64,000 bases of DNA from Acinetobacter dispersus (GTDB taxonomy: Bacteria; Pseudomonadota; Gammaproteobacteria; Pseudomonadales; Moraxellaceae): positions 558,001-622,000 of the forward strand of contig NZ_CP041970.1 of the NCBI RefSeq assembly GCF_009884975.1, written 5' to 3'. How positions within the stretch are numbered: position 1 is the stretch's first letter; the number at the start of each line of letters is the position of its first letter. The notes under the pieces are model-generated. The model saw only the letters and a list, made by a program, of their open reading frames with translations. It ran no database searches and was not told where the DNA came from. The position numbers and the translations under genes are program-made. Shown in pieces: positions 8,808-17,895 of this stretch.

Positions 8808-9179
8808 TTATTTCAAGGTGAAGCTATATTCACCATTCATGTTATGTCCGTCTTTGCCCATGGTGCTCCAAAGTACGTTATATTTGCCTTTTTTCAGTAT
8901 TGGCAAAGCAACATCAAAGGTTTTTTTCAAGTCATGGCTGACTTTGTAATTCAGCGGTACTGCTTGGCTTTGTTCATCTAAAATTTGGATTTTCATTAAC
9001 ATCACCTTATCAGCAAAATTAAGGCTGAGATTTTTAGGTTGAGCAGAAACAGTGGTGTTTGCAGCTGGGGTGGAACTCATTAAGCTGACATGAGCAAAAG
9101 CACTTGAGGTGGCAATGATCATTGTTGTACCAACAAAAAGATTGCGTAATAGGGTTTTACTTTTTTGAGAAAAATTCAT
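8808..9179 (-). CDS. copC: CopC-domain periplasmic copper-binding protein
   Basis: 123 residues from the ATG at 9179, which has GAGGATC eight bases upstream; a longer frame from 9254 adds residues that are not a signal peptide. Cleavage after AFA leaves His30 as the mature N-terminus, the expected Cu(II) ligand of CopC. His112 in DGHNMNGEYSF supplies a second ligand. The Met-rich Cu(I) site is not obvious (MLMK only). It is probably cotranscribed with copD. Confidence 0.85.
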   Translation of the reverse strand: MNFSQKSKTLLRNLFVGTTMIIATSSAFAHVSLMSSTPAANTTVSAQPKNLSLNFADKVMLMKIQILDEQSQAVPLNYKVSHDLKKTFDVALPILKKGKYNVLWSTMGKDGHNMNGEYSFTLK

Positions 9180-9297
9180 TTTTGATCCTCTTTGAAGCAT
9201 GATGAGTTGGGGATGGCACAAAGCGCGCCATCTGATTTCATCTTTTATTATCAAAGCGATATCGGTACATTTACGCGACGTGGAAATTACTTTTCTG

Positions 9298-10485
9298 TCA
9301 TTTTGATGCCGACAGACTTGGCTTTAAGCTACGAAGTACAATAGGTAGGGATAGGATGTAAATCATGACCACACTCAACCAGATTGCACCCGGCCAGTCG
9401 GATTGAAAGTGGAAATATAAGGTTGAGAACAACAACGGGGCAAACATTGAGGCCAAACTAATTGTCGATGCAATAATTCCTTGAAATTGACCTTGCTGTT
9501 CAGGCGAGACTTTTTGTGAAGCTAAGGCTTGCAAAGAGGGTGTACCAATACTACCGAGGGCGAAAATTGGCATGATGGCAAAAATCATCCAGCCTTGCTG
9601 TGCAAAAGCCATCACCACTAAGGCAATAGCGCTATAGCCCATGCCGATTAAGACTGTATTTCGATTGCCAAAGCGTTTGGATGCATGTTGGGGAACAAAA
9701 GCTTTAACCAACATTTGGCACAAACCAAACATTCCCAAAGAAAGACCTACCCAGAAACCATTCCATTGAAAGGCGGCATGCCCCCATAACGCCCAACAAA
9801 CTGCATAAGCCTCACCTGTAGCGCTAAAGATAAAGAAAATCGCAATCAGGGGCAGCACATTGGGGATAGATCGAAGTGAAGCAAATGATTTAAATGGATT
9901 AAGGGAAGCGGCTCGATCTTTTTCGAGATTTGCAGTTTTCGATTCAGGCAGTGCCCAATAGGCTAATAAAAAGTTGAGCGCTGAAAGGATGGCTGCGACG
10001 AGAAAAGGAAGCCTGAGCCAGTATTCACCGAGCAAACCACCAAGGATTGGTCCAATGATAAAACCAGCACCAAACATGGCACTGATTAAGCCAAAGTATT
10101 GTGCGCGTTGCTCTGGTTTAGAAATATCTACCAGATAAGCAGACGCAACGGACATATTGGCGCTGCTCATGCCTGCAACGATACGACCAATCAATAACAG
10201 CGCAAAGCTATGGGAAAAGCTTAAACATAGATAGTTGATCGCTGAACCTGCCAGTGACAGCAGCAGAATTGGGCGCCGTCCAAACTTGTCACTTAATGTG
10301 CCGAGAATAGGTGAAAAAATAAATTGCATGGCAGCATAGAGACTACCGAGCAGACCGATGTACAGCGCAGTTTGGTGATTATGGGTAATATCTTGAAGTA
10401 AGGCGGGCAAGATTGGAAAAATCAGCCCGATTCCGATTGCATCTAAAGCAATGGTCGAAAAAATAATAAATAGAGAGCGATTCAT
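9298..10485 (-). CDS. MFS transporter, Tet(A)-like efflux protein
   Basis: 395 residues from the ATG at 10485, which has AGGA seven bases upstream; an alternative start at 10557 adds 24 residues with no ribosome site. It begins MNRSLFIIFSTIALDAIGIGLIFPILP and carries motif A GTLSDKFGRRP (about residues 63-73) and motif C-like GAGFIIGPILGG, as in TCR/Tet antiporters. There is no divergent tetR, so this is more likely an intrinsic chromosomal paralogue than an acquired tetracycline determinant. It may export some other drug or metabolite. Confidence 0.8.
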   Translation of the reverse strand: MNRSLFIIFSTIALDAIGIGLIFPILPALLQDITHNHQTALYIGLLGSLYAAMQFIFSPILGTLSDKFGRRPILLLSLAGSAINYLCLSFSHSFALLLIGRIVAGMSSANMSVASAYLVDISKPEQRAQYFGLISAMFGAGFIIGPILGGLLGEYWLRLPFLVAAILSALNFLLAYWALPESKTANLEKDRAASLNPFKSFASLRSIPNVLPLIAIFFIFSATGEAYAVCWALWGHAAFQWNGFWVGLSLGMFGLCQMLVKAFVPQHASKRFGNRNTVLIGMGYSAIALVVMAFAQQGWMIFAIMPIFALGSIGTPSLQALASQKVSPEQQGQFQGIIASTISLASMFAPLLFSTLYFHFQSDWPGAIWLSVVMIYILSLPIVLRSLKPSLSASK

Positions 10486-10799
10486 AAAGCGTCCTATCGA
10501 AAAAGCAGGCACAGCAATGCTGCGAAAACCTGTTAACGATGCCTGATAACAACTCAAGCCCTGATGAACGCTGACCGAATCTTAAAGAGAGGGATATGTG
10601 TCGATGCATTCTTTTATAAAATCAAAAAAGACATCAATTTTTCGCGGTTTTTTTATCGTAACAATGGAAATGAATGGATTTAACAATCCACTCATTTGTT
10701 GAAAATTTTAGCACTAAAAATAGCAAAGGTACAAGATTGTATGAAAATTAAGCAGATACGCTGTGGCAGTTGCACATCGCATATCTGCTGAGGAAATAA
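10486..10799. promoter_or_regulatory. Intergenic region with near-palindrome and terminator
   Basis: No gene is seen. AAATGAATGGATT (10668-10680) and AATCCACTCATTT (10685-10697) form 13-bp arms with one mismatch and a 4-nt centre, about 180 bp upstream of the Tet-like MFS start; this is a candidate operator or hairpin. AGCAGATACGC (10751-10761) pairs with GCATATCTGCT (10779-10789) with one mismatch, just after the Fsr-like gene stop, and is a likely minus-strand terminator. Confidence 0.5.
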
Positions 10800-12023
10800 T
10801 TATTTTTTGGTATTCGGTAAAAATGCAGTCATAAAACCTAAGAGTGGTAGGAACGAGCAGAGCTTATATACCCACACAATACCATGCGTATCGGCCAAAT
10901 GACCGAGACCTGCTGCACCAATTCCACCAATACCGAACATAAGACCGAACATCAAACCAGCAACCATACCGACACGACCAGGTACTGCTTCTTGTGCATA
11001 GACCACTAAGGCAGAAAATGCTGAAGACATGACTAAGCCAATAATAATGACCAGTATTGCCGTGCCAGTTAAGCCGACATAAGGCAACATCAGCGCAAAT
11101 GGGGCAATGCCTAAGAATGACACCCAAATCACTGCTTTACGGCCAATACGGTCTCCAACTGGACCTCCAGCAAAAGTACCTAATGCAACGGCACCTAAAA
11201 ATATAAATAGATACAGCTGAGAGGTTTGAATAGAAACATTAAAGCGTTCGATCAGATAGAAAGTAAAATAATTGGTAATCGCTGCGATATAGATAAATTT
11301 GGCAAACATCAACACACAGATGACGGCCATGGCCTGAATCACCTGTTTACGCGTCAAGGTCGAAATGGCACGTTGACTGGCGAGGCGTTGTGCAGGTGCT
11401 TGTTTGACTAACCATTTGGTGACACGTAATAAAACAAATATGGCTAAGGCCGCAACCAAAACAAATAAGCCTATTGCCCCTTGTCCATTCGGAATAATCA
11501 CTGCCGCAGCCATTAATGGTCCAATCGCAGAACCGGTATTGCCGCCAACCTGAAACATGGATTGGGCTGTACCAAAACGTCCACCTGAGGCTGTGCGGGC
11601 GATGCGAGAAGCTTCAGGATGAAAGGTCGATGAACCAACCCCAATTAGTGCGGCAGCAAAGAGTAAACTTTGAAAACTACCTGCAATTGCCATCAATCCA
11701 ATGCCGATGAGTGTGGCAACCATCCCTGCGGGCAGCAAATAGGGCTTTGGATGTTTATCGGTATAGAGGCCAATCCACGGTTGTAACAAGGATGCCGTAA
11801 TTTGATAGACCAAGGCAATCCAGCCAATTTCAGCAAAACTTAATGAAAATTCGGCTTTTAGCATTGGATAACTTGCAGTCACCACAGCTTGAATCGAATC
11901 ATTTAACAGATGGGCAAAAGCGACTGCACCGACTACACGCAATACCAATTTCTGGGGTTGATCATTCGGTGGAAATTGCGTTTGTGGAAATGTCTGCTCA
12001 AGAGTACCTGTATTGCTTGCCAT
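10800..12023 (-). CDS. fsr: Fsr-like MFS transporter (fosmidomycin resistance family)
   Basis: 407 residues, the same length class as E. coli Fsr. Diagnostic segments are AHLLNDSIQAVVTASYPMLKAEFSLSF (about residues 37-63), GVGSSTFHPEASRIARTASGG and QSMFQVGGNTGSAIGPL, all characteristic of this subfamily. It is an inner-membrane H+ antiporter whose best-known substrate is fosmidomycin; physiological substrates are not settled. It is divergent from an AraC-type regulator that probably controls it. Confidence 0.85.
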   Translation of the reverse strand: MASNTGTLEQTFPQTQFPPNDQPQKLVLRVVGAVAFAHLLNDSIQAVVTASYPMLKAEFSLSFAEIGWIALVYQITASLLQPWIGLYTDKHPKPYLLPAGMVATLIGIGLMAIAGSFQSLLFAAALIGVGSSTFHPEASRIARTASGGRFGTAQSMFQVGGNTGSAIGPLMAAAVIIPNGQGAIGLFVLVAALAIFVLLRVTKWLVKQAPAQRLASQRAISTLTRKQVIQAMAVICVLMFAKFIYIAAITNYFTFYLIERFNVSIQTSQLYLFIFLGAVALGTFAGGPVGDRIGRKAVIWVSFLGIAPFALMLPYVGLTGTAILVIIIGLVMSSAFSALVVYAQEAVPGRVGMVAGLMFGLMFGIGGIGAAGLGHLADTHGIVWVYKLCSFLPLLGFMTAFLPNTKK

Positions 12024-12165
12024 GATTGCTCCAGCACGTTGTATCCGCTTGAATTGTGATACGGAAAGAAGGTTTGTTTTTCAGTGTTTTTATCCTAAAC
12101 TGAACAGAAAGCGGCCCACAATCATATTTGGGACAGATAGTATCGAGTTCAGGCCATTTTCAGGG

Positions 12166-12951
12166 ATGAGGGCAATGCGCAATATTCAGGTCAATGATTT
12201 TCAGGATGTGCCCCGCAATGTAATGGCAACTGGCAATGATTATCCAGATGGTCATCTTCTCGCGAGTCATCGCCATAGCAGAGGTCAATGTCTATATGCG
12301 ATTACAGGAGTGCTAACGGTAATAACTCATACAGGCAGTTGGGTGGTTCCACCGAAACGCGCGCTTTGGATTCCTGCGGGGATTGACCATGAAGTACATA
12401 TGGGTGGGATCACCAAAACACGTAGTGCCTATATTCTTCCAGAAGCTGCGCTGCAGGCAGATTTGCCTATGCATTGTGCAGTGATCAATGTCTCGCCGTT
12501 ATTGCATGAGCTACTGTCTACAGCAGTTGATCTCCCTGCCGAATATGACTTTGGGGGGAGAGATGATTATTTAATGCGATTGATCATTGCAGAAATTGCA
12601 CTCATGCCAGAGCTGCCATTAAGTGCCCCTTTACCTCAAGAGCCGCGTTTAGCTGCCTTGTGTTTGCAATTGTTGAAGACACCGAGCTTAGATTATGATC
12701 TTGATCAAATTGCAGCACAGGTCGGGATGAGCCGTCGTAATTTCACCCGAATTTTTAGGCAGCAAACGGGGATGAGTTTTAGCAATTGGCGACAACAGGC
12801 CTGCTTACTCAATGCCTTGACCCGAATGGAATTGGGGCAATCGATTACCAGTGTAGCGATGGAGCTGGGTTATAGCAGCAGCAGTGCTTTTACTGCTGCG
12901 TTTAGACGTTCTTTGGGGGCTGCACCACGTTTTTATTTACAAGGAAAATAA
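12166..12951 (+). CDS. AraC-family regulator with N-terminal cupin sensor (NimR-like)
   Basis: About 261 residues. The N-terminal cupin/AraC-binding domain shows LASHRHSRGQCLYAITG and VVPPKRALWIPAGIDHEV. The C-terminal AraC HTH pair runs from about residue 165 (IAAQVGMSRRNFTRIFRQQTGMSF) to the second helix-turn-helix AMELGYSSSSAFTAAFRRSLGAAPRFY. The open frame extends to 12013 but the first 51 residues are not domain-like and would overlap the divergent fsr gene. ATGs at 12166 and 12175 both have poorly spaced GAGGG/AGGG. The layout next to an exporter gene parallels NimR-type regulators. Confidence 0.85.
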   Translation: MRAMRNIQVNDFQDVPRNVMATGNDYPDGHLLASHRHSRGQCLYAITGVLTVITHTGSWVVPPKRALWIPAGIDHEVHMGGITKTRSAYILPEAALQADLPMHCAVINVSPLLHELLSTAVDLPAEYDFGGRDDYLMRLIIAEIALMPELPLSAPLPQEPRLAALCLQLLKTPSLDYDLDQIAAQVGMSRRNFTRIFRQQTGMSFSNWRQQACLLNALTRMELGQSITSVAMELGYSSSSAFTAAFRRSLGAAPRFYLQGK

Positions 12952-13050
12952 CCAAAAAAACCGCACGCATGTGCTAATTTAGCTGTATTGACGATTATTA
13001 TTCAGCATCTATTTATCTCCACAGCTGCAAACGATAGACATGATAAAATT

Positions 13051-14199
13051 ATGATTTCATTATTAAAACGCTTAGCTTTGTCTCATCAAGGTTTAGAAAA
13101 AAATAATAGCTTTGGTGAAGGGTTATCTGGAACACAGAAGGCCATTGAACATCTGGGTTATGTGCAAATTGATACCATTTCCGTGGTGGAGCGCGCGCAT
13201 CATCATGTGTTGTGGAGTCGGGTACCGAATTATCAATTGAGCCACTTAAATCAGTTGGTACAAGCGCAACAGATCTTTGAACACTGGGCACATGCAGCTT
13301 CATATCTTCCAATGCAAGATTATCGTTATGCCATGCCTTTGATGAATGCGATTCGCAATGGCGAGAGCCGTTATTTCAAAGGCGATCAGCAATTGATGCA
13401 TGAGATTCTGGCGCAGGTGAAAGCTGAAGGTAGCATACGTCTCAGACATATGGACAAAGGTAAGCGGGAGGGCTCTGCTGGTTGGTGGAATGCTGGACCA
13501 AGTCGTAAGGCACTTGAACAGTTATTTATGCAAGGCGATTTAATGATCTGTGAACGTAATGGCATGGAAAAAGTCTATGATTTAACTGAACGTTGCATAC
13601 CGCAGGGCATTGATTTAAGTACGCCAACACTACAGGAATATGCGCAGTATTTATTAAAGACCACCATACGCGCGCATGGCGTATTTACTTGGAAGCAATT
13701 GCTACATTTAAAAACTAACAAGGATTTACGTGAAATCATGCGTAAATTACTCGATGAGCAGATTGATGCTGGTGTACTCCAAACCATAAAAATTGAAAAT
13801 GGAAACACTGTTTATGTTGCCAGTGCGGTGTTGGAATATGCACCGATTATCCCTGCGGAGGTAAAAATCTTGTCTCCTTTTGATAATCTGGTGATTCATC
13901 GTGAGCGGTTGAGTACATTATTTGAATTTGATTATCGCATTGAATGTTATGTGCCTGCCGCCAAAAGGCAATATGGCTATTTTTGCTTACCACTACTTTA
14001 TGCGGATCGTTTGGTCGGGCGCATCGATTGTAAAGTGCATCGCCGCGAAAAAAGACTAGAAGTGATTCGTCTGCATTTGGAAGATCCTAATATGCAGGAT
14101 CGCGATGAATTTTTGCAGGCATTAGAGCTTGAATTGCATCGTTTTGCTCAATTTAATCAGAGTACCTTACTCGATTGGAATCGAAACAAATTGGGATGA
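13051..14199 (+). CDS. YcaQ-like winged-helix DNA glycosylase (HTH_42 family)
   Basis: About 382 residues from the ATG at 13051; the frame is open from 12988. The family hallmark QIDTISVVERAHHHVLWSR sits near residues 31-49. Its Q-x-D pair matches the catalytic motif reported for E. coli YcaQ/AlkX, which unhooks DNA interstrand crosslinks. Further conserved parts are FEHWAHAASYLPM and the C-terminal SPFDNLVIHRERLSTLFEFDYRIECYVP. The gene is monocistronic and converges on the oxidoreductase gene. The start codon is uncertain because neither candidate has a ribosome site. Confidence 0.82.
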   Translation: MISLLKRLALSHQGLEKNNSFGEGLSGTQKAIEHLGYVQIDTISVVERAHHHVLWSRVPNYQLSHLNQLVQAQQIFEHWAHAASYLPMQDYRYAMPLMNAIRNGESRYFKGDQQLMHEILAQVKAEGSIRLRHMDKGKREGSAGWWNAGPSRKALEQLFMQGDLMICERNGMEKVYDLTERCIPQGIDLSTPTLQEYAQYLLKTTIRAHGVFTWKQLLHLKTNKDLREIMRKLLDEQIDAGVLQTIKIENGNTVYVASAVLEYAPIIPAEVKILSPFDNLVIHRERLSTLFEFDYRIECYVPAAKRQYGYFCLPLLYADRLVGRIDCKVHRREKRLEVIRLHLEDPNMQDRDEFLQALELELHRFAQFNQSTLLDWNRNKLG

Positions 14200-14202
14200 G
14201 CT

Positions 14203-14241
14203 CTGACTGAGTGATCTTTTACATTGGATCGGCTCAGTCAG
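14203..14241. terminator. Inverted repeat between convergent genes
   Basis: CTGACTGAG (14203-14211) and CTCAGTCAG (14233-14241) are perfect 9-bp arms, with further GATC pairing inside the 21-nt spacer. It lies between the YcaQ-like gene and the minus-strand oxidoreductase stop and is probably a bidirectional terminator. Confidence 0.5.
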
Positions 14242-14256
14242 TGGTTGAATGAATCA

Positions 14257-17200
14257 TTAAGGTTTATTGATGAGCTTGCTTGAAAGTTCATCCCAGCGTT
14301 GATTTGCGCTTTGCATCGCCTGCATTTTGATATGTCCAAAACCACGGACTTCAGCAGGTAATTCAGCAATTTGTTCTGCAATAGACAAATCATAGCTGTT
14401 TGGTGATGAGATCAGTGTTTCAACAAAGGCGATGTAGCGATCACGCCATGCATGCTCATGTTGACGTTCTTGTTGACGTGCAAAAGGATCAAAGAAACTT
14501 TCGCGCAGCCATTGTAAGCGGGCAAGTAGCATCATCGGGAAACGCATCCAGTAACCAAAAATACGTTTGCGTACATTGGTACCCAGTGTAGGTGGTGCGA
14601 GGTGGTAGGATAAACGCACACCGCGCCCGAATTGCGATTCGATTGATTTTTTAAAGCTGGCACCTGTCAACAGGCGGGCAACTTCATACTCATCTTTATA
14701 GGCCATTACACGATACAGCTGTGTGGCGATTGTGGTTGCAAGCGCTTCAGGCAACATTTTAGACGCTTGTTCTGCAAGATTTCTATATGTATCAGCATAA
14801 GCATCATTCCAATAATCTTGCAAACGGACTGAACGATCATGAATCAGTTCTGGCAGCGTTTGCGGTGCATTTTGTTTTGGCAAACTGTCGAGTAGACGCT
14901 TCGCCAGATCTGGATCGCTTGCAAGATGACAACCTACGCGGAAAGCTTCAAGATTCTTTTCAACTGCTGTGCCATTAAGTTGAATGGCTTTTTCAATACT
15001 TTCACGCAGTAATGGAATCTGACCAGATTGCCATGCCATTCCCAGCAAGATCTGATTGGCAAAGATGGCATCACCCAAGACCTGAGTGGCAATACGTGCA
15101 GCAGGTAAAGATACCAGTTTACCTTGGTCGACATGACCACGAAGACGATTGATCAAATCCGTAATTGGCGCAAACCAGTCACGTTTATTAATAAAGTCAG
15201 ATGTCGGTGAGCTATCTTCATTGACAATGACCATTGCATTTGGTTTTAAACGTGACAAGGCTGCATTACTGCCTGCCACCACTGCATCGGCACCAATAAG
15301 AAGGTCACATTGACCCGTAGGGATTTTGGTTGCGGAAATTTGCTCGTCATCTGAGGCCAATTGAACATAGGAATAAACTGTACCGCCTTTTTGAGCCAGT
15401 CCTGCCATGTCCATGACGCGTGCTGCTTTACCTTCCAGGTGCGCGGCCATTCCCAATAATGCGCCGACGGTGACCACACCTGTACCACCCACACCACCAA
15501 CCATGATTCGGCTTGGTGTCGTATCAAGTTGAGGAAGAATCGGATGTTCAGGCCAACCCGTAGCAAAACCCTCAAACTTGGCTGGACGTTTCATATCGCG
15601 TGTATGCACGGTCACAAAACTTGGGCAGAAACCTTCTACACAGGTAAAGTCTTTATTACAGCTACTTTGGTTAATTTGACGTTTAGTACCTAAAGTCGTT
15701 TCTACGGGTTCAATTGAAAGACAATTTGATTTTTTCGAGCAATCGCCACAGCCTTCACAAATATCGCTATTGATGTAGAGGCGTTCAGCAGGGTCAGGAT
15801 AAGCATCACGTTTACGGCGACGACGTTTTTCGCTGGCACAGGTTTGCACATAGATTAAAGCGGTCACACCCGAAATATCACGCAATTCACGTTGTACTGC
15901 ATCAAGATCATTGCGATGGCGGATTTCGACATGTGGCGCAAGGTGTTCTTCAGCATGGATCAGCTCAGGTTCATCCGTTACGATTACCTGCTTTTTAATG
16001 CCTTCTGCATCAAGCTGGCGGGTCAGTTGCGCGACACTCAAATGTCCATCGACATGTTGTCCGCCAGTCATGGCAACTGCATCGTTATAAAGGATTTTAT
16101 AGGTGATGTTGATATTGGCTGCGATGGCTTGTCGAATTGCCAAATAGCCTGAATGGAAGTAGGTTCCATCACCGAGATTGGCAAAAATATGCTTTTCATT
16201 GGTAAAGTGCGATGCACCCGCCCAGCTCACACCTTCGCCGCCCATTTGCGAGAAAGTTTCCGTGCCGCGATCCAGTGATACCGCAATATAGTGACAACCG
16301 ATACCGCCTAGGGCGCGACTGCCTTCTGGCACCACGGTGGAGGTATTATGCGGACAACCGCTACAGAAATAAGGTTTGCGGTCTGCCAGATCCAGCACAC
16401 GGCGTGACTCTTGTTCTGCTTTTTGCAATAAATCGATGCGATTCTGAATTTGTTGTCTTAAATTCTCAGGTAAATCGAGTTGCAGAAAACGTGCTGCCAG
16501 CATTTTGGCAATCGGTTCAGGTTGAAACTCGTAATGCCCAATCAGCGGTGCTTCTTTAAATGAGGTACTCCATTCGCCTTTACCATGGATCGCTTTGCCG
16601 ATCACATGTGGGCGTTGCTCATCAGGCAGGGAATACAATTCATCTTTAATTTGTGCTTCCAGAATAGGACGTTTTTCTTCGACCACAATCAGCTCTTGTA
16701 AACCCTCGGCAAATTCACGCAGACCTTGTGGTTCCAAAGGCCAGATTAAACTTACTTGATAGACCCGTAGCCCAAGTTGTTGCGCTGTTTCATTTTCAAT
16801 GCCGAGAATGCGCAAGGCTTCAATGGTATCGAGATAACCTTTACCACTGGCTGCAATACCAATACGGGCATGCTCACAAGGCCATGTGATCTGATTCAGT
16901 TGATTGGCACGGGCATAGGCCAATACTGCAGGTAAGCGATATTGATATAGCCGTTGTTCTTGTTGGATACCATGATCTGGCCAGCGGATATGGATGCCAT
17001 CGGCAGGTAGCTCGATTTCAGGTAAAACAGGTGTGACACGATCGAGATCCACAATGACCGAAGCCGAAGTTTCAACAATTTCACTGACCAGTTTCATTGA
17101 GGTCCAGACCCCAGCAAAACGTGACATGGCAATGGCATGGACGCCCAAATCGAGAATATGTTGCACCGAAGTTGGATAGAAAATTGGAATGCCACAACCC

Positions 17201-17724
17201 ATCATCACATGTTCGGATTGATGGGGAACAGTCGATGATTTACAGGAATGGTCATCACCAAATAGGGCAACCACACCACCATGTTCGGCAGTTCCTGCAA
17301 GGTTGGCATGGCGGAGTACGTCACCTGAGCGGTCTACACCTGGGCCTTTACCATACCACCATGCGCTCACACCATCATATTTGCCTTGACCTGCAAGATT
17401 GGCTTGCTGGGTGCCCCAGATTGCGGTTGCTGCTAAATCTTCATTAATACCGGGTTGAAAGACGACATGATGATCTTTAAGTATGCCTCCAATTTGCCAA
17501 AGGAAATTGTCATAGTTACCGACAGGAGAACCGCGATAACCTGAAATAAAGCCGGCAGTGTGCAACCCGTTCAACTCATCACGACGAGTCTGTGCTAGAG
17601 GTAATCGAACCAGTGCCTGAATGCCTGTCATATAGGCCGAACCGTGATCACTGATATATTTATCGTCCAGTGATACATCTTTAGTAGCGATCATTTTTGG
17701 AGTAACTTTTGTCGCTATATTCAT
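14257..17724 (-). CDS. Indolepyruvate ferredoxin oxidoreductase, fused alpha-beta-gamma
   Basis: A 1155-residue cytoplasmic enzyme that oxidatively decarboxylates a 2-oxo acid to an acyl-CoA with ferredoxin as acceptor. It begins with the pyrimidine-binding TPP domain (HTAGFISGYRGSPVGNYDNF). It continues with the TPP diphosphate domain (GGIGCHYIAV, ANLGDGTYFHSG), a Cys-rich iron-sulphur segment CEGCGDCSKKSNC (656-668) with CVEGFCPS after it, then the gamma domain (GGVGGTGVVTVGALLG). Additional Cys occur in CSGCPHNTST. The fused form is common in aerobic Proteobacteria. Substrate assignment to indolepyruvate is by family name only; aryl or branched-chain 2-oxo acids are possible, the latter suggested by the neighbouring leucine operon. 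Confidence 0.88.
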   Translation of the reverse strand: MNIATKVTPKMIATKDVSLDDKYISDHGSAYMTGIQALVRLPLAQTRRDELNGLHTAGFISGYRGSPVGNYDNFLWQIGGILKDHHVVFQPGINEDLAATAIWGTQQANLAGQGKYDGVSAWWYGKGPGVDRSGDVLRHANLAGTAEHGGVVALFGDDHSCKSSTVPHQSEHVMMGCGIPIFYPTSVQHILDLGVHAIAMSRFAGVWTSMKLVSEIVETSASVIVDLDRVTPVLPEIELPADGIHIRWPDHGIQQEQRLYQYRLPAVLAYARANQLNQITWPCEHARIGIAASGKGYLDTIEALRILGIENETAQQLGLRVYQVSLIWPLEPQGLREFAEGLQELIVVEEKRPILEAQIKDELYSLPDEQRPHVIGKAIHGKGEWSTSFKEAPLIGHYEFQPEPIAKMLAARFLQLDLPENLRQQIQNRIDLLQKAEQESRRVLDLADRKPYFCSGCPHNTSTVVPEGSRALGGIGCHYIAVSLDRGTETFSQMGGEGVSWAGASHFTNEKHIFANLGDGTYFHSGYLAIRQAIAANINITYKILYNDAVAMTGGQHVDGHLSVAQLTRQLDAEGIKKQVIVTDEPELIHAEEHLAPHVEIRHRNDLDAVQRELRDISGVTALIYVQTCASEKRRRRKRDAYPDPAERLYINSDICEGCGDCSKKSNCLSIEPVETTLGTKRQINQSSCNKDFTCVEGFCPSFVTVHTRDMKRPAKFEGFATGWPEHPILPQLDTTPSRIMVGGVGGTGVVTVGALLGMAAHLEGKAARVMDMAGLAQKGGTVYSYVQLASDDEQISATKIPTGQCDLLIGADAVVAGSNAALSRLKPNAMVIVNEDSSPTSDFINKRDWFAPITDLINRLRGHVDQGKLVSLPAARIATQVLGDAIFANQILLGMAWQSGQIPLLRESIEKAIQLNGTAVEKNLEAFRVGCHLASDPDLAKRLLDSLPKQNAPQTLPELIHDRSVRLQDYWNDAYADTYRNLAEQASKMLPEALATTIATQLYRVMAYKDEYEVARLLTGASFKKSIESQFGRGVRLSYHLAPPTLGTNVRKRIFGYWMRFPMMLLARLQWLRESFFDPFARQQERQHEHAWRDRYIAFVETLISSPNSYDLSIAEQIAELPAEVRGFGHIKMQAMQSANQRWDELSSKLINKP

Positions 17725-17797
17725 TTATGTCTCCTTAGAATTGTGTGTAGTTTTGACTACTTTCTTTTTTCAACATCCGGTTGAATATTTGGAGTAA

Positions 17798-17864
17798 GTA
17801 CATATTTTAAAAAGATTGATCAGCGGCGTTCGCTAAAAAAGCTGCTCAATCAATGTACATATTT
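17798..17864. promoter_or_regulatory. Nested repeats in the oxidoreductase/lysR intergenic region
   Basis: GTACATATTT occurs as a direct repeat at 17798-17807 and 17855-17864. Between the copies lie GATTGATCAGC (17814-17824) and GCTGCTCAATC (17841-17851), inverted arms with one mismatch. This arrangement between divergent genes suggests binding sites for the LysR regulator. Confidence 0.45.
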
Positions 17865-17895
17865 GTCATTGTGGTTGATCCAGACTGGTGCAACA

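Noticed and set aside
9298..10485. Acquired tetracycline-resistance gene
   Set aside because: The MFS family fits, but there is no tetR, transposon or integrase nearby, and such paralogues occur intrinsically; substrate cannot be read from sequence.
12013..12165. 51-residue N-terminal extension of the AraC regulator
   Set aside because: It would overlap the divergent fsr start, and the residues do not resemble the cupin domain.
16212..16559. 115-codon plus-strand frame
   Set aside because: Antisense to the fused oxidoreductase; Arg/Pro/His-rich composition typical of a shadow frame.
17863..17895. TTG-initiated N-terminal extension of the LysR regulator
   Set aside because: No ribosome site, overlaps the repeat GTACATATTT, and LysR proteins begin close to the HTH.
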